42,166 bases of DNA, taken from positions 1-42,166 of the forward strand of contig JADCJN010000204.1 of NCBI GenBank assembly GCA_020247005.1, in the 5' to 3' direction. Both the position numbers and the translations under genes were made by a program. Of this stretch, positions 1 to 7,652 are shown piece by piece. Under the pieces are notes generated by a model. That model was not told where the DNA came from and did no database searches. It worked only from the letters and a program-made list of their open reading frames with translations. How positions within the stretch are numbered: position 1 is the stretch's first letter; every line of letters starts with the position of its first letter. The DNA is from Silvanigrellales bacterium (GTDB lineage Bacteria > Bdellovibrionota_B > Oligoflexia > Silvanigrellales > Silvanigrellaceae).

Positions 1-2
1 AC

Positions 3-92
3 TCGGCTTCAGCGCTTCGCCTCATGTCGTTCGTCCTCATGGAGCGCGGCGACGACTGGGGCAGCTCGAAGCGTTACGTAACCTTTAACTGA
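3..92 (+). CDS. 3' end of an unidentified gene (cut by window edge)
   Basis: One frame stays open from the left edge to a TGA at 90-92 and reads as about 29 residues, including a stretch MSFVLMERGDDWG and a terminus RYVTFN. It could be the tail of a gene that starts outside the window. I do not recognise the family. The other two forward frames also stay open for most of this short distance, so choosing this frame is a weak inference. It is in the same frame as the ATPase remnant that follows, separated from it only by the stop codon. Confidence 0.25.
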   Translation, partial: SASALRLMSFVLMERGDDWGSSKRYVTFN

Positions 93-413
93 ACGACAGC
101 GGAGGGATGGCGAAAGTACAGACGCGAGGTTGCACTATCTTTTCGGGTTCGGCTCGACCGCATGACGTCCGCAGAAAAACGATATCTGAGAGGCCTTGCC
201 GAGCTCGGCCCTGGGGCACGCGCAACTGGGGAAGTGGCAAATGTTTTTGGCAAAAAGGCTTCGGCATTCGGTGTCGTTCGAGAAAAGCTCATTGAAAAAG
301 GAATGATTTATCAGCCTTCGTACGGAATGATTGAATTCACCGTTCCCCTTTTCGATGACTTTCTTCGGCGCGAAATGGCTCTCGTTTCTTCGGCCAGCGA
401 AAAAGACGAATAA
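93..413 (+). pseudogene. C-terminal remnant of an AAA-type ATPase (winged-helix tail)
   Basis: From 93 the frame is open without a break to TAA at 411-413; the first ATG is at 162. The peptide resembles the C-terminal winged-helix tail of a widespread family of ~380-aa AAA ATPases, whose ends typically read like 'RVRFDRLTPxEKxYLRAMAELG...GMIYSPAHG...FTVPLFDEFMRR'. Here FRVRLDRM, EKRYLRGLAELGPG, KGMIYQPSYG and FTVPLFDDFLRR are visible. Matching sequence starts upstream of the first ATG, at FRVRLDRM. The usual N-terminal Walker A/B ATPase domain is absent, because an in-frame TGA lies at 90-92. I read it as a decayed gene tail. A stand-alone 83-aa DNA-binding protein starting at 162 is possible but less likely. 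Family recognition is from memory of conserved motifs, not from a search. Confidence 0.6.
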
Positions 414-461
414 TCCCTCCTCAAGAATGCTGCCCCGAAATAAATATATTGGAGGTTTTCC

Positions 462-1460
462 ATGCTCAGTTTAAGTTTGTCGACAGAAGCACTCGGAGCT
501 TTGCTGAAGGCAAATTCGACTCCCGCCGGGCGGGTTATTCAGTCGCTTTGCGGGCCCGAAGAACGAGGGCCCAATCCACTCTTCTTCGTGGGTAAAAAAG
601 CGGTCGCACATCTTCCTGCACTCTTGGCCGTTCCGAACGCCGTCCTCATTGTAGAAGAAAGTCTCATGGGTGATGCCGAGAAAGCCCAAACGCCCACTTC
701 CACCGCCGCTCTCTTTGAGGTCCCGAATGCTCGCCGTGCTCTGTCGCAAGTTCTTGAGCATGTGGAGAACAAGGACCTTGTCACGCCTAAAATTGCCGAA
801 CCCGGAATCCACCCCTCTGCGCGGGTCCACCCCTCTTCTGTGGTGGAGCCCTCGGCGAGATTAGATGCCGGCGTCGTGGTCGGCCCCCTTTGCTACGTGG
901 GTCATGACGTGTGGCTCGGTGAAGGCACGACTCTCTTGGCGGGTGCAAAAATCTCACGCAACACCCGAGTTGGGAAAAACAGCCTCCTGCGGGAAAACTG
1001 CGTGGTGGGTGGAAACGGCTTCGGCATCGAAACCGACGACGAGGGAAACAACGTCCGAATTCCCCACCTTGCCGGAGTTTCTATCGGCAACGAAGTCGAA
1101 ATTGGGGCACTGACCACCGTTTGCTCGGGCACTTTGAAGGAAACGGTGATCGAGGATTTCGCCAAAATAGACGACCACGTGCACGTGGCTCACAACGACC
1201 ACGTGGAGCGCAACGCCATTGTCACGGCAGGCACCACCATTTGCGGCTCGGTGCGCATAAAAGAAAAGGCGTGGCTTGGGGTCAATTCGTGCATTAAACA
1301 GGGCCTCACAGTTGGCGAAGGCTCTGTTGTGGGCATGGCCGCCTGCGTCACCAAAGACGTGCCGCCGCAAACAACCATCGCTGGAAACCCGGGCCGAGAA
1401 CTCGGGGAATTCGCGCGCATTCAAAAGTGGCTCGTCGCTCAGGTCATGCCAAAAAACTGA
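462..1460 (+). CDS. lpxD: LpxD-like UDP-3-O-acylglucosamine N-acyltransferase
   Basis: The 332-aa protein is probably cytoplasmic. LpxD-family enzymes transfer an acyl chain from acyl-ACP to the 2-amino group of a UDP-3-O-acyl-glucosamine in lipid A synthesis. Residues ~1-110 resemble the LpxD N-terminal uridine-binding domain. From ~115 a left-handed beta-helix of hexapeptide repeats runs almost to the end. The segment IGNEVEIGALTTV followed by KIDDHVHVAHN matches the LpxD signature and keeps the expected catalytic His (about residue 244, in VAHN). The usual TTIDRG is TTVCSG, so this is a divergent member and may act on another amino sugar. The start is well supported: GGAGG at 451-455, six bases before ATG. 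Its 3' end is only 4 bp from the convergent PIG-L gene. Typical lpxD neighbours (bamA, fabZ, lpxA) are absent, so a second or specialised copy is plausible. Confidence 0.75.
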   Translation: MLSLSLSTEALGALLKANSTPAGRVIQSLCGPEERGPNPLFFVGKKAVAHLPALLAVPNAVLIVEESLMGDAEKAQTPTSTAALFEVPNARRALSQVLEHVENKDLVTPKIAEPGIHPSARVHPSSVVEPSARLDAGVVVGPLCYVGHDVWLGEGTTLLAGAKISRNTRVGKNSLLRENCVVGGNGFGIETDDEGNNVRIPHLAGVSIGNEVEIGALTTVCSGTLKETVIEDFAKIDDHVHVAHNDHVERNAIVTAGTTICGSVRIKEKAWLGVNSCIKQGLTVGEGSVVGMAACVTKDVPPQTTIAGNPGRELGEFARIQKWLVAQVMPKN

Positions 1461-1464
1461 GCGC

Positions 1465-2106
1465 TCACACCACCCAGCGAAGCACTTCGAAGGCCTCGGC
1501 TGAGTTCACGCCAATTTGAACCCCTCGCATGCGCAAAATGCTTCGAATGACATCTTCATTCGCATAATCGCGGCCCTTCTGCGAAACGTAGCATTGCAGG
1601 GCCGCAATTTTGAGCTTCACTTCGTTTTCCGAAAGTGTGACGTAACAACCGGCACGAAAATCCAAGTTGTTCCACGGCACTTCGTACCCCAACATGGTCA
1701 CCCGTTTGAACGCGCGAAAGCCCTCTTCCCTCACAACGTTGTGGTCTTGGTGGGTGTCGTGAGAACTCGGAAGAAAAACCATGCGCGGATCGAACTGGGC
1801 ACGCAAGCGAATCATGTCGTCTAAAATCTCTTGGCGGAATTGCGAGAAGCGCCTCACGGGAAAGTCGCGCACCAGGCAGTCTTCGGCATCGATGCCGAGC
1901 ACCTGCGTGGCGGCAACTACTTCGTTTCTTAAAGTGTCAGGTGCCCACCCTTTTGGAAGAGACTCCCGCGCGTCGGAAAAAGCGATGTAAATTACGCGCG
2001 CGCCGCGCGATCTCAATTTCGCAATGGCGCCTCCGCAACCGAATTCTCCATCGTCGGTGTGGGGAGCCAAAACCAGAATGGGACGCGGGTCATTGGAATC
2101 GATCAT
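1465..2106 (-). CDS. PIG-L family deacetylase (LmbE-like)
   Basis: A 213-aa zinc-dependent N-deacetylase of the PIG-L/LmbE family, which removes N-acetyl groups from GlcNAc-containing substrates. The Zn site APHTDDGE is at residues 14-21 (usual form HPDD), followed by a CGG turn. A second metal/active-site motif HDTHQDH lies at 116-122. The frame extends upstream without a stop for another 39 codons, but homology begins at this ATG, so I set the start at 2106. An AAAGG about ten bases upstream could be its ribosome site. It follows the DUF2142-like membrane gene by 49 bp on the same strand and is probably co-transcribed with it. In this locus it could N-deacetylate a lipid-linked or polymer sugar; the substrate is not readable from sequence. 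It ends convergently, 4 bp from lpxD. Confidence 0.8.
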   Translation of the reverse strand: MIDSNDPRPILVLAPHTDDGEFGCGGAIAKLRSRGARVIYIAFSDARESLPKGWAPDTLRNEVVAATQVLGIDAEDCLVRDFPVRRFSQFRQEILDDMIRLRAQFDPRMVFLPSSHDTHQDHNVVREEGFRAFKRVTMLGYEVPWNNLDFRAGCYVTLSENEVKLKIAALQCYVSQKGRDYANEDVIRSILRMRGVQIGVNSAEAFEVLRWVV

Positions 2107-2155
2107 GGCGAAAGAACCTTTGTCACGTTGTTCGAGCCGGGCTGGAGCGCGGGAG

Positions 2156-4477
2156 TCATGGGAAGAATCTTTCGAGAACGAAACGGAGAGAATGGAACTG
2201 CAGGCACAGCGCGAGCACCACAAGCGCCTTCGTGGGCAGCCATTGAAGGGCCCGATTGGCGCGGCCCATGGCCAAAGGCAACACCGCCCCTGCCGTCAGA
2301 ACGAGGAAGGGCAGAGAAAGGTAGCGGCCGTGCAAGTTCACTCTTTCAAACGAAATGGCGAAGGCCTCGAGCGAAACGATGCCAAGACCCAGAGCCCAAC
2401 AGGCAACCAGAAACACCGCCGGACGCTTTCCATCGCTGCGCCACCACCACCCCGCAAGGGCTGCGAAGGCCAGCGCAATAGGCAGGCACTTCAAAACCCT
2501 CACCAGCCTGCGAGGAAACAGCGTGTCGAGCCAACCAAACCCAGACCAAAACGAAGACGACAAGAAATACTCCGGGTCGGAGATGCCGAGGCTCCGCACA
2601 AACCGGGGCAAAACCTCCCAAACGTAGGCAAGCCCACGCACGGCATCCACATCCTCATTTTCACGCAAGCCAGACAGGGGCACAAAATAAGAAACAACAA
2701 GAATGAAACTGAGCGCGGCTGCCAAAGAAAGGAACAAGGCCTTGTCGGAACGGGTGGGCTTCACAACGTCTGAAACAGGAGGCCCCGCTGGAAGCGGCCG
2801 AAGCTCTGCTTTCTGCGCAAGAAGGGTGTCGACTCCTGCCAGCACCACGCAGCCCAAAAACACAGGCGCGAGAAGAAACACATTCGGAGGGAGGTTCGGG
2901 GCGAAAGAAGCGAAGACGGCGAAACCTTGCCCCAAGAATGCAAAGCTTTGCGTTTTTGCGAACAACAAAGGGGCTGCAAACGCCACAAACGCCACCGCCC
3001 AAACCTTCCAGGCCGACACCGAAGGAACCGACGGCTTCCACAGCGAGGCCAAGGGCAACAAGACGAGGGCTGTGAGGCCAATGCGCCCCGAAAGGCAACA
3101 AAAGGCCAAAGCCAGACCAAAGGCCGCAAACTTCAAGACTCCCTGACGCTCGGTACGGGGTCGGATAGAGGCCGCTCCCAACACAAGAACAAGGGAGCCA
3201 ATGAGAAACCCGTAATTCGAGACGTGGGTCACAAACTGAGGCACCGCAGGCAACAATGCGAACAGCAGGAGTGCGGCATGGAAGCCGGCAGGCGTGTCTT
3301 CCAAGCTCACGCGTGTCAACACCCAACCGCACCCAAAGGCACACGCCAACGCCCACGCGGCAATGAGCAAACGCAGGTCGCGCAGGTAGCCAAACAAACT
3401 GCCTCCCGAGGCATCGAAAGCTGGAGGCTTCCATGCCCGGAAAAGTGCAGCCTCGAGCGCGGAACGCCCTGCGAGGTCGAAAGGTGCCACATGGGCCGAC
3501 CATGCCACGGGGTACGGCTGCAGGGCATCCGCCGCATTGAAGGTTTCTGCGCGCTGGAATTTGAGACGCTCGAAGTGCACCCGTTTCGCCTCTTCCGAAA
3601 GAGCTGCGTCGAGTTTGGCAACGGCGGCCGGACTCTCCGCCACACGAAAACCTGACATCAGGTGGTCAGGCTCGTCGGGCGCTTGCAAGGGTGGCGTTGC
3701 CACAATCCACAACCCGAAAAGGGGCGCCACAACCAGCAGAAATCCAACGGTGGCGCTGCGCGCTGCGCGCATGGGCAAAGGAAAAAGCAAAACACCAGCG
3801 CCCGAGCACAACAACACAACAAGAGCCACCACCAGCGACCCGAGTCCGTTCGTGCCTTCTTTCACACTAGCGTCCCAGTGAAAGGCGAGGAGCGACAGTC
3901 GGCTCCGGGGAGACGCTTCCGAAGGCCCCCGCGTGTAGCTCGCCAAAAGCCGCTCTGTTCCTTCCAGCAGAACAACGCCAGCCTCGCTTCGCGCCGTGTC
4001 AGTGTTCGGCAAAGCAACAAGAGAAAGAGACGCCAATTCTGGCTCGAAAACTTCGAGTCGAAACGCCACACGCCCTGTCGCACCCTCCACCACCGGCGCA
4101 CACCCTTCTTGCCGACGGAACGTCACGCGATCGCCTGTGCGCACGTTGCCCGCAGCTTCGGGCCTCCACACGCAGCTAGGAGCCACTTCCTCCACCAGCT
4201 TCGCGTGAAGGTTTTGGCGCGCACGAGGAAAAGAAAAGAAAAGATCGAGCCCCATCGTGTGCACGGGCAAGCTCCTTGCTTCCAGGCGCGCCACAAAGGT
4301 GGGTTGCAACTCTCCTTGCGACACTCGCGCCAAAGGCACCGCAACATCGCCCCGCGTGTCGACTCGGCTTCCAAACACGGCAATACGTTCCGCGCCCGTC
4401 GTCTTGAGTGCAGAAAAAAGGAATGCGCCTGCGAATGCAAGAACGAGAAGAAAAAGGGCGAGCCGGAGGAGTTTCAT
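2156..4477 (-). CDS. DUF2142-like polytopic membrane protein (GT-C-type glycosyltransferase candidate)
   Basis: A 773-aa integral membrane protein. One N-terminal helix (residues ~3-24) leads into a ~190-residue extracytoplasmic domain, then about ten or more hydrophobic segments from ~212 to the end. After the second and third helices the loop PPLQAPDEPDH (262-272) carries an acidic DE pair. Its position and sequence match the DUF2142 family, which has GT-C architecture and uses polyprenyl-phosphate sugars outside the inner membrane. A sugar-transferase role is inferred, not shown. I start it at 4477 (MKLLRLALF) because the helix begins there; the frame is open up to 4564, but that would run up to the divergent GT4 start at 4567. 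A good promoter candidate lies at 4516-4544. The PIG-L gene follows, suggesting a two-gene unit. Confidence 0.7.
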   Translation of the reverse strand: MKLLRLALFLLVLAFAGAFLFSALKTTGAERIAVFGSRVDTRGDVAVPLARVSQGELQPTFVARLEARSLPVHTMGLDLFFSFPRARQNLHAKLVEEVAPSCVWRPEAAGNVRTGDRVTFRRQEGCAPVVEGATGRVAFRLEVFEPELASLSLVALPNTDTARSEAGVVLLEGTERLLASYTRGPSEASPRSRLSLLAFHWDASVKEGTNGLGSLVVALVVLLCSGAGVLLFPLPMRAARSATVGFLLVVAPLFGLWIVATPPLQAPDEPDHLMSGFRVAESPAAVAKLDAALSEEAKRVHFERLKFQRAETFNAADALQPYPVAWSAHVAPFDLAGRSALEAALFRAWKPPAFDASGGSLFGYLRDLRLLIAAWALACAFGCGWVLTRVSLEDTPAGFHAALLLFALLPAVPQFVTHVSNYGFLIGSLVLVLGAASIRPRTERQGVLKFAAFGLALAFCCLSGRIGLTALVLLPLASLWKPSVPSVSAWKVWAVAFVAFAAPLLFAKTQSFAFLGQGFAVFASFAPNLPPNVFLLAPVFLGCVVLAGVDTLLAQKAELRPLPAGPPVSDVVKPTRSDKALFLSLAAALSFILVVSYFVPLSGLRENEDVDAVRGLAYVWEVLPRFVRSLGISDPEYFLSSSFWSGFGWLDTLFPRRLVRVLKCLPIALAFAALAGWWWRSDGKRPAVFLVACWALGLGIVSLEAFAISFERVNLHGRYLSLPFLVLTAGAVLPLAMGRANRALQWLPTKALVVLALCLQFHSLRFVLERFFP

Positions 4478-4515
4478 GCGTCGTCCCGCAAGGTGTGCGC
4501 TTTCTTTGCAAGGGG

Positions 4516-4544
4516 AGTATAAGACAAGCTTTCTGGAGCGTCCA
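4516..4544 (-). promoter_or_regulatory. Candidate sigma70 promoter for the DUF2142/PIG-L unit
   Basis: On the minus strand TGGACG (4544-4539) and TATACT (4521-4516) are separated by 17 bp, 39 bp upstream of the start at 4477. The -10 matches five of six consensus bases and the -35 four of six. The same 89-bp gap must also hold the promoter of the divergent GT4 gene; a TATAAG at 4518-4523 is a weaker candidate on the plus strand. Confidence 0.4.
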
Positions 4545-4566
4545 CCGCAAGCGGAGCCACTCACCT

Positions 4567-5817
4567 ATGCGCATCCTGTACGTGAACCACTACGCCGGAT
4601 CTCCCACCCTTGGAATGGAATTTCGACCACACACCCTCGCTCGCGAGTGGAACGCGGCAGGGCACGAAACACTTCTTGTGGGGTCGAGTTTCTCGCACCT
4701 CCGCCAGCGTCAGCCTCCTTCCGGTCGTTTTTTGGCGCGCCGTTCCCAGGAAGACGGCGTGCAGGCGCTCTGGCTTCCTTGCAATGCGTACCGTGGAAAT
4801 GGCTTCGGGCGCATTTTGAATATGCTCCTTTTTTTGTTCGGGTTGTTATTGCGCACCTTCGCTTTCGTCCGCTGGAAGCCCCACGCAGTTGTCGCGTCGT
4901 CAACCTACCCACTCGACATCTTCCCTTGCTGGCTCATTGCTCGTTTGGCCGGAGCAAAATTGGTGCACGAAGTGCACGACCTCTGGCCGCTCTCGCCCAT
5001 GGAGCTCGGCGGCCTTTCACCCCGAAATCCCTACATCATGGTCATGCAATGCGCCGAAAACTTCGCATGCCGTTCTGCAGATGCCGTCGTGTCCATTCTG
5101 CCTGCCGCCAAAGCCCATCTTGTGCAGCATGGCATGGCGCCCGAAAAGTTCACCCACGTTCCCAATGGCATTCTTCTCTCCGAATGGCCGGAAAACCCTC
5201 CTCCCAGCGTTCACGACGCTTTGTTGCGGTCGTGGAAAGAAGAAGGGCTGTTTTTGGCTGGCTATGTGGGTGGCCATGGCGTGTCCAACGCCCTTGAAAC
5301 CATGGTTGACGCAGCGGCCTTTTTCGCCAACCAACCCGTGGCCTTTGTTTTTGTGGGCAAAGGCCCAGAAAAAGAACGCCTCCGCGCACGGGCAGAGTCA
5401 CTTGCCGCCCGCACGTCGGGAGCCTTGCGCATCCATTTTCTCGATGCCGTTCCAAAAGCTCAAATTCCCTCGCTTTTGTCGCACTTCGACATTCTGTGCC
5501 ATACCTGCGACCGCAAAAGCATTTATCGCTTTGGCATCTCGCCCAACAAAACCTTCGACTACATGATGAGCGGACGGCCCATTCTGCAAGCTCTGGAAGC
5601 GGGCAACGATTTGGTGAAAGAAGCCTCGTGCGGGTGGAGCGTACCACCCGAAGACCCTGCCGCTTTCGCTCAGGGGCTCAGCGAAGCACGAGACGCTGGC
5701 GCCGCCGAGCAAGCACGCCGGGGTGCAAACGGAAAGAGGTTCGTGCTTGCGAATCACACATTCGGCGAGCTTTCCCGAAGGTTTTTGGCCGCGTTTTCTA
5801 TCGATTCGAAACGTTGA
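4567..5817 (+). CDS. GT4 glycosyltransferase, WbuB-like
   Basis: A 416-aa cytoplasmic or membrane-associated GT-B glycosyltransferase of family GT4. The opening ILYVNHYAGSPTLGMEFRPH and the following LAREW..GHE closely resemble WbuB-type enzymes, which add N-acetyl-fucosamine (or related) residues to lipid-linked O-antigen units. Residues ~130-150 hold VHEVHDLWPLSP and ~195-205 the VPNGI turn. The C-terminal donor domain contains GISPNKTFDYMMSGRP, the usual nucleotide-sugar binding region. The frame is open back to 4408, but homology starts at 4567. Its last 64 bp overlap the 3' end of the convergent 4,6-dehydratase gene. The acceptor and donor sugars cannot be assigned from sequence; the neighbouring dehydratase makes a 6-deoxy-HexNAc donor plausible. 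Confidence 0.8.
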   Translation: MRILYVNHYAGSPTLGMEFRPHTLAREWNAAGHETLLVGSSFSHLRQRQPPSGRFLARRSQEDGVQALWLPCNAYRGNGFGRILNMLLFLFGLLLRTFAFVRWKPHAVVASSTYPLDIFPCWLIARLAGAKLVHEVHDLWPLSPMELGGLSPRNPYIMVMQCAENFACRSADAVVSILPAAKAHLVQHGMAPEKFTHVPNGILLSEWPENPPPSVHDALLRSWKEEGLFLAGYVGGHGVSNALETMVDAAAFFANQPVAFVFVGKGPEKERLRARAESLAARTSGALRIHFLDAVPKAQIPSLLSHFDILCHTCDRKSIYRFGISPNKTFDYMMSGRPILQALEAGNDLVKEASCGWSVPPEDPAAFAQGLSEARDAGAAEQARRGANGKRFVLANHTFGELSRRFLAAFSIDSKR

Positions 5818-7652
5818 ATAAGGGCGAACAGCTTTTTCGCCAGAAGAGTGCCGCCCATTTCAAACGCACGGTGCGACAAGTCTTCAACCTCCGCCAAAAG
5901 TGACGGCGGCACGGCCACAAGGTTCGTGATGCGGGCGTAGTCGTCGTTCACGCTTTCCATGGTCTCGCCTTCCAGACTGAGCTCTTCATACATTTTTTCG
6001 CCCGGCCGCATGCCCGTGAAGGCAATGGGAATTTCTTCGTCGGGGGCATAGCCCATGAGCGAAATGAGGTCGCGTGCCAGGTCGACAATGCGCACCGGCT
6101 CACCCATGTTCAACACGTAGATGTCGCCCGGCGCCTTCGCGTTCGCAACCGCCTGCAACACGAGCGAAGCGGCTTCTGGAATAAGCAGAAAGTAGCGAGT
6201 CATGTCGGGGTGCGTCACCGTCACTGGGCCACCGGCACGAATCTGTTCCAAAAATCGGGGAATCACCGAGCCGGAACTGCCCAATACATTTCCAAACCGC
6301 ACACTGTAAAAACGCGTGCGTGAATCAGAAGCATGCTGGGCATACCAAAGCGTCAGAAGCTCACAGAGCCTTTTTGTGGCCCCCATGACGTTCGTCGGAC
6401 GCACGGCCTTGTCAGACGAAATGAGCACCACTCGTTCCACGCCACACCGCACGGCGGCTTCAAACACGCGCAACGCCGAGCCCACGTTGTTTCTAAACGC
6501 GGCAACAATGTTTTCTTCGCACAAAGGCACATGCTTATAGGCGCACGCGTGAAACACAATTTGAGGCGTCTGCAGGTTAAAAAGCGCATGAGTGAACGCG
6601 GTGTCGGCCACATCGCCCAGGCTTGTGACAATGCGCACATTGGGAAACCGCTCCAAAAGTTCTTGGTGGATGCGGTAAAGGGCAAATTCTGAAGCATCAT
6701 TCACCACAAGCACAGAAGGCTGTGCGAGGGCAACCTGGCGGCAGAGCTCAGAGCCGATGGAGCCGCCTCCCCCGGTGACAAGCACAACCTTGCCTTGAAG
6801 CGTGGCTCGAATGGCGTCGCGGTCCAAATTGCGCGGAGGACGGCGCAGGAGGTCGGCGATGTCGAGGTCGCGCACGTCCAAGGCACGGGTCGTGTTGCCT
6901 TGCAAAAAGGCATCAGGATCGGGCAATATTTTCGCCGATGCCCCGCAGGCCCTGATGTCGCGCACGATGCCGCGCAACTCTTTGCCCGGAAGGCTTGGCA
7001 TCGCCAAAATCACCTGCTCCACCTCGTGCCGCTTCACGAGCGAGGCCAGCTGCCCTCGGCCGCCCAACACGCGCACCCCTTGAACTTCCGCTCCACGTTT
7101 GCCAGGGTTGTCGTCCAAAAGGCCGACAATCACGTATTTGTCAGGCGACCGCAGCATCATGGGCAAAATACGGTCGGTGGTGAGGCCTGCGCCGTAAATA
7201 AGTGTGCGTTTGCCTTCCTGGTCGCGGGTAAAGGCAAAGCGTTCCAATATACGGAACGAAAATCGGAGCCCCACAGCCACCGGAATGGCCAGAAGAGCTT
7301 GAATGAGAATGGTGGAACGCGGCAGCGTAGGCTCGAAGGCAAACACGAACACCGCAAACACGTGAAAAAGACCGAAGCACAGGAGCAAGGCGCCTGCCAC
7401 GCGCAGTGCCGTGAAGAGATTCGCCAAGCGCAAAATAGCGAGGTGCGATTTCACCGTGTACGAGCACGCGAGCGAGAGCAAAAGCAGCAGAGCGTAATAG
7501 TCGGCGCCCACTTGCCGCAAAAACGCGACTGCTTCGGCCGGATCGAGCCGAAGGAACAAGGCCAGAGGCAACGTTGCCAACACCACCATGGCATCTGCTG
7601 CGAGCAAAGCAGCGCGTCGTAAATAGCGTTGTTTCAAATCCGTTATCGTCAT
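5754..7652 (-). CDS. Membrane-bound UDP-GlcNAc 4,6-dehydratase (WbpM/PglF/CapD-like)
   Basis: A 632-aa inner-membrane protein converting UDP-GlcNAc to a UDP-4-keto-6-deoxy-HexNAc. Four hydrophobic helices occupy residues ~15-130, followed by a Rossmann-like CoA-binding-type domain (~145-245). The catalytic SDR domain starts with TGGGGSIG at 293-300. The active-site region SSDKAVRPTNVMGATK (412-427) has Met423 where ordinary SDRs have Tyr, with Lys427 retained. This S-M-K arrangement is typical of WbpM/PglF enzymes. The length fits the long membrane-anchored class (about 600-660 aa). The start at 7652 overlaps the TGA of the upstream Wzy-like gene (ATGA). It is last in an operon with an aminotransferase and a PglC-like transferase, which fits synthesis of a bacillosamine-type first sugar. 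Its 3' end overlaps the convergent GT4 by 64 bp. Confidence 0.9.
   Translation of the reverse strand: MTITDLKQRYLRRAALLAADAMVVLATLPLALFLRLDPAEAVAFLRQVGADYYALLLLLSLACSYTVKSHLAILRLANLFTALRVAGALLLCFGLFHVFAVFVFAFEPTLPRSTILIQALLAIPVAVGLRFSFRILERFAFTRDQEGKRTLIYGAGLTTDRILPMMLRSPDKYVIVGLLDDNPGKRGAEVQGVRVLGGRGQLASLVKRHEVEQVILAMPSLPGKELRGIVRDIRACGASAKILPDPDAFLQGNTTRALDVRDLDIADLLRRPPRNLDRDAIRATLQGKVVLVTGGGGSIGSELCRQVALAQPSVLVVNDASEFALYRIHQELLERFPNVRIVTSLGDVADTAFTHALFNLQTPQIVFHACAYKHVPLCEENIVAAFRNNVGSALRVFEAAVRCGVERVVLISSDKAVRPTNVMGATKRLCELLTLWYAQHASDSRTRFYSVRFGNVLGSSGSVIPRFLEQIRAGGPVTVTHPDMTRYFLLIPEAASLVLQAVANAKAPGDIYVLNMGEPVRIVDLARDLISLMGYAPDEEIPIAFTGMRPGEKMYEELSLEGETMESVNDDYARITNLVAVPPSLLAEVEDLSHRAFEMGGTLLAKKLFALIQRFESIENAAKNLRESSPNV

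Noticed and set aside
3662-4522. A 286-codon plus-strand ORF inside the DUF2142-like gene
   Set aside because: Antisense shadow; very basic composition, no recognisable motif.
4257-5297. A 346-codon plus-strand ORF spanning two genes
   Set aside because: It runs antisense to the DUF2142-like gene and out of frame through the WbuB-like GT4, both of which have strong family features. The product is Arg/Ser/Pro-rich, as expected of a shadow frame.
6795-7622. A 275-codon plus-strand ORF inside the 4,6-dehydratase gene
   Set aside because: Antisense to a gene with full catalytic motifs; its product is His/Gln/Arg-rich, without domain features.
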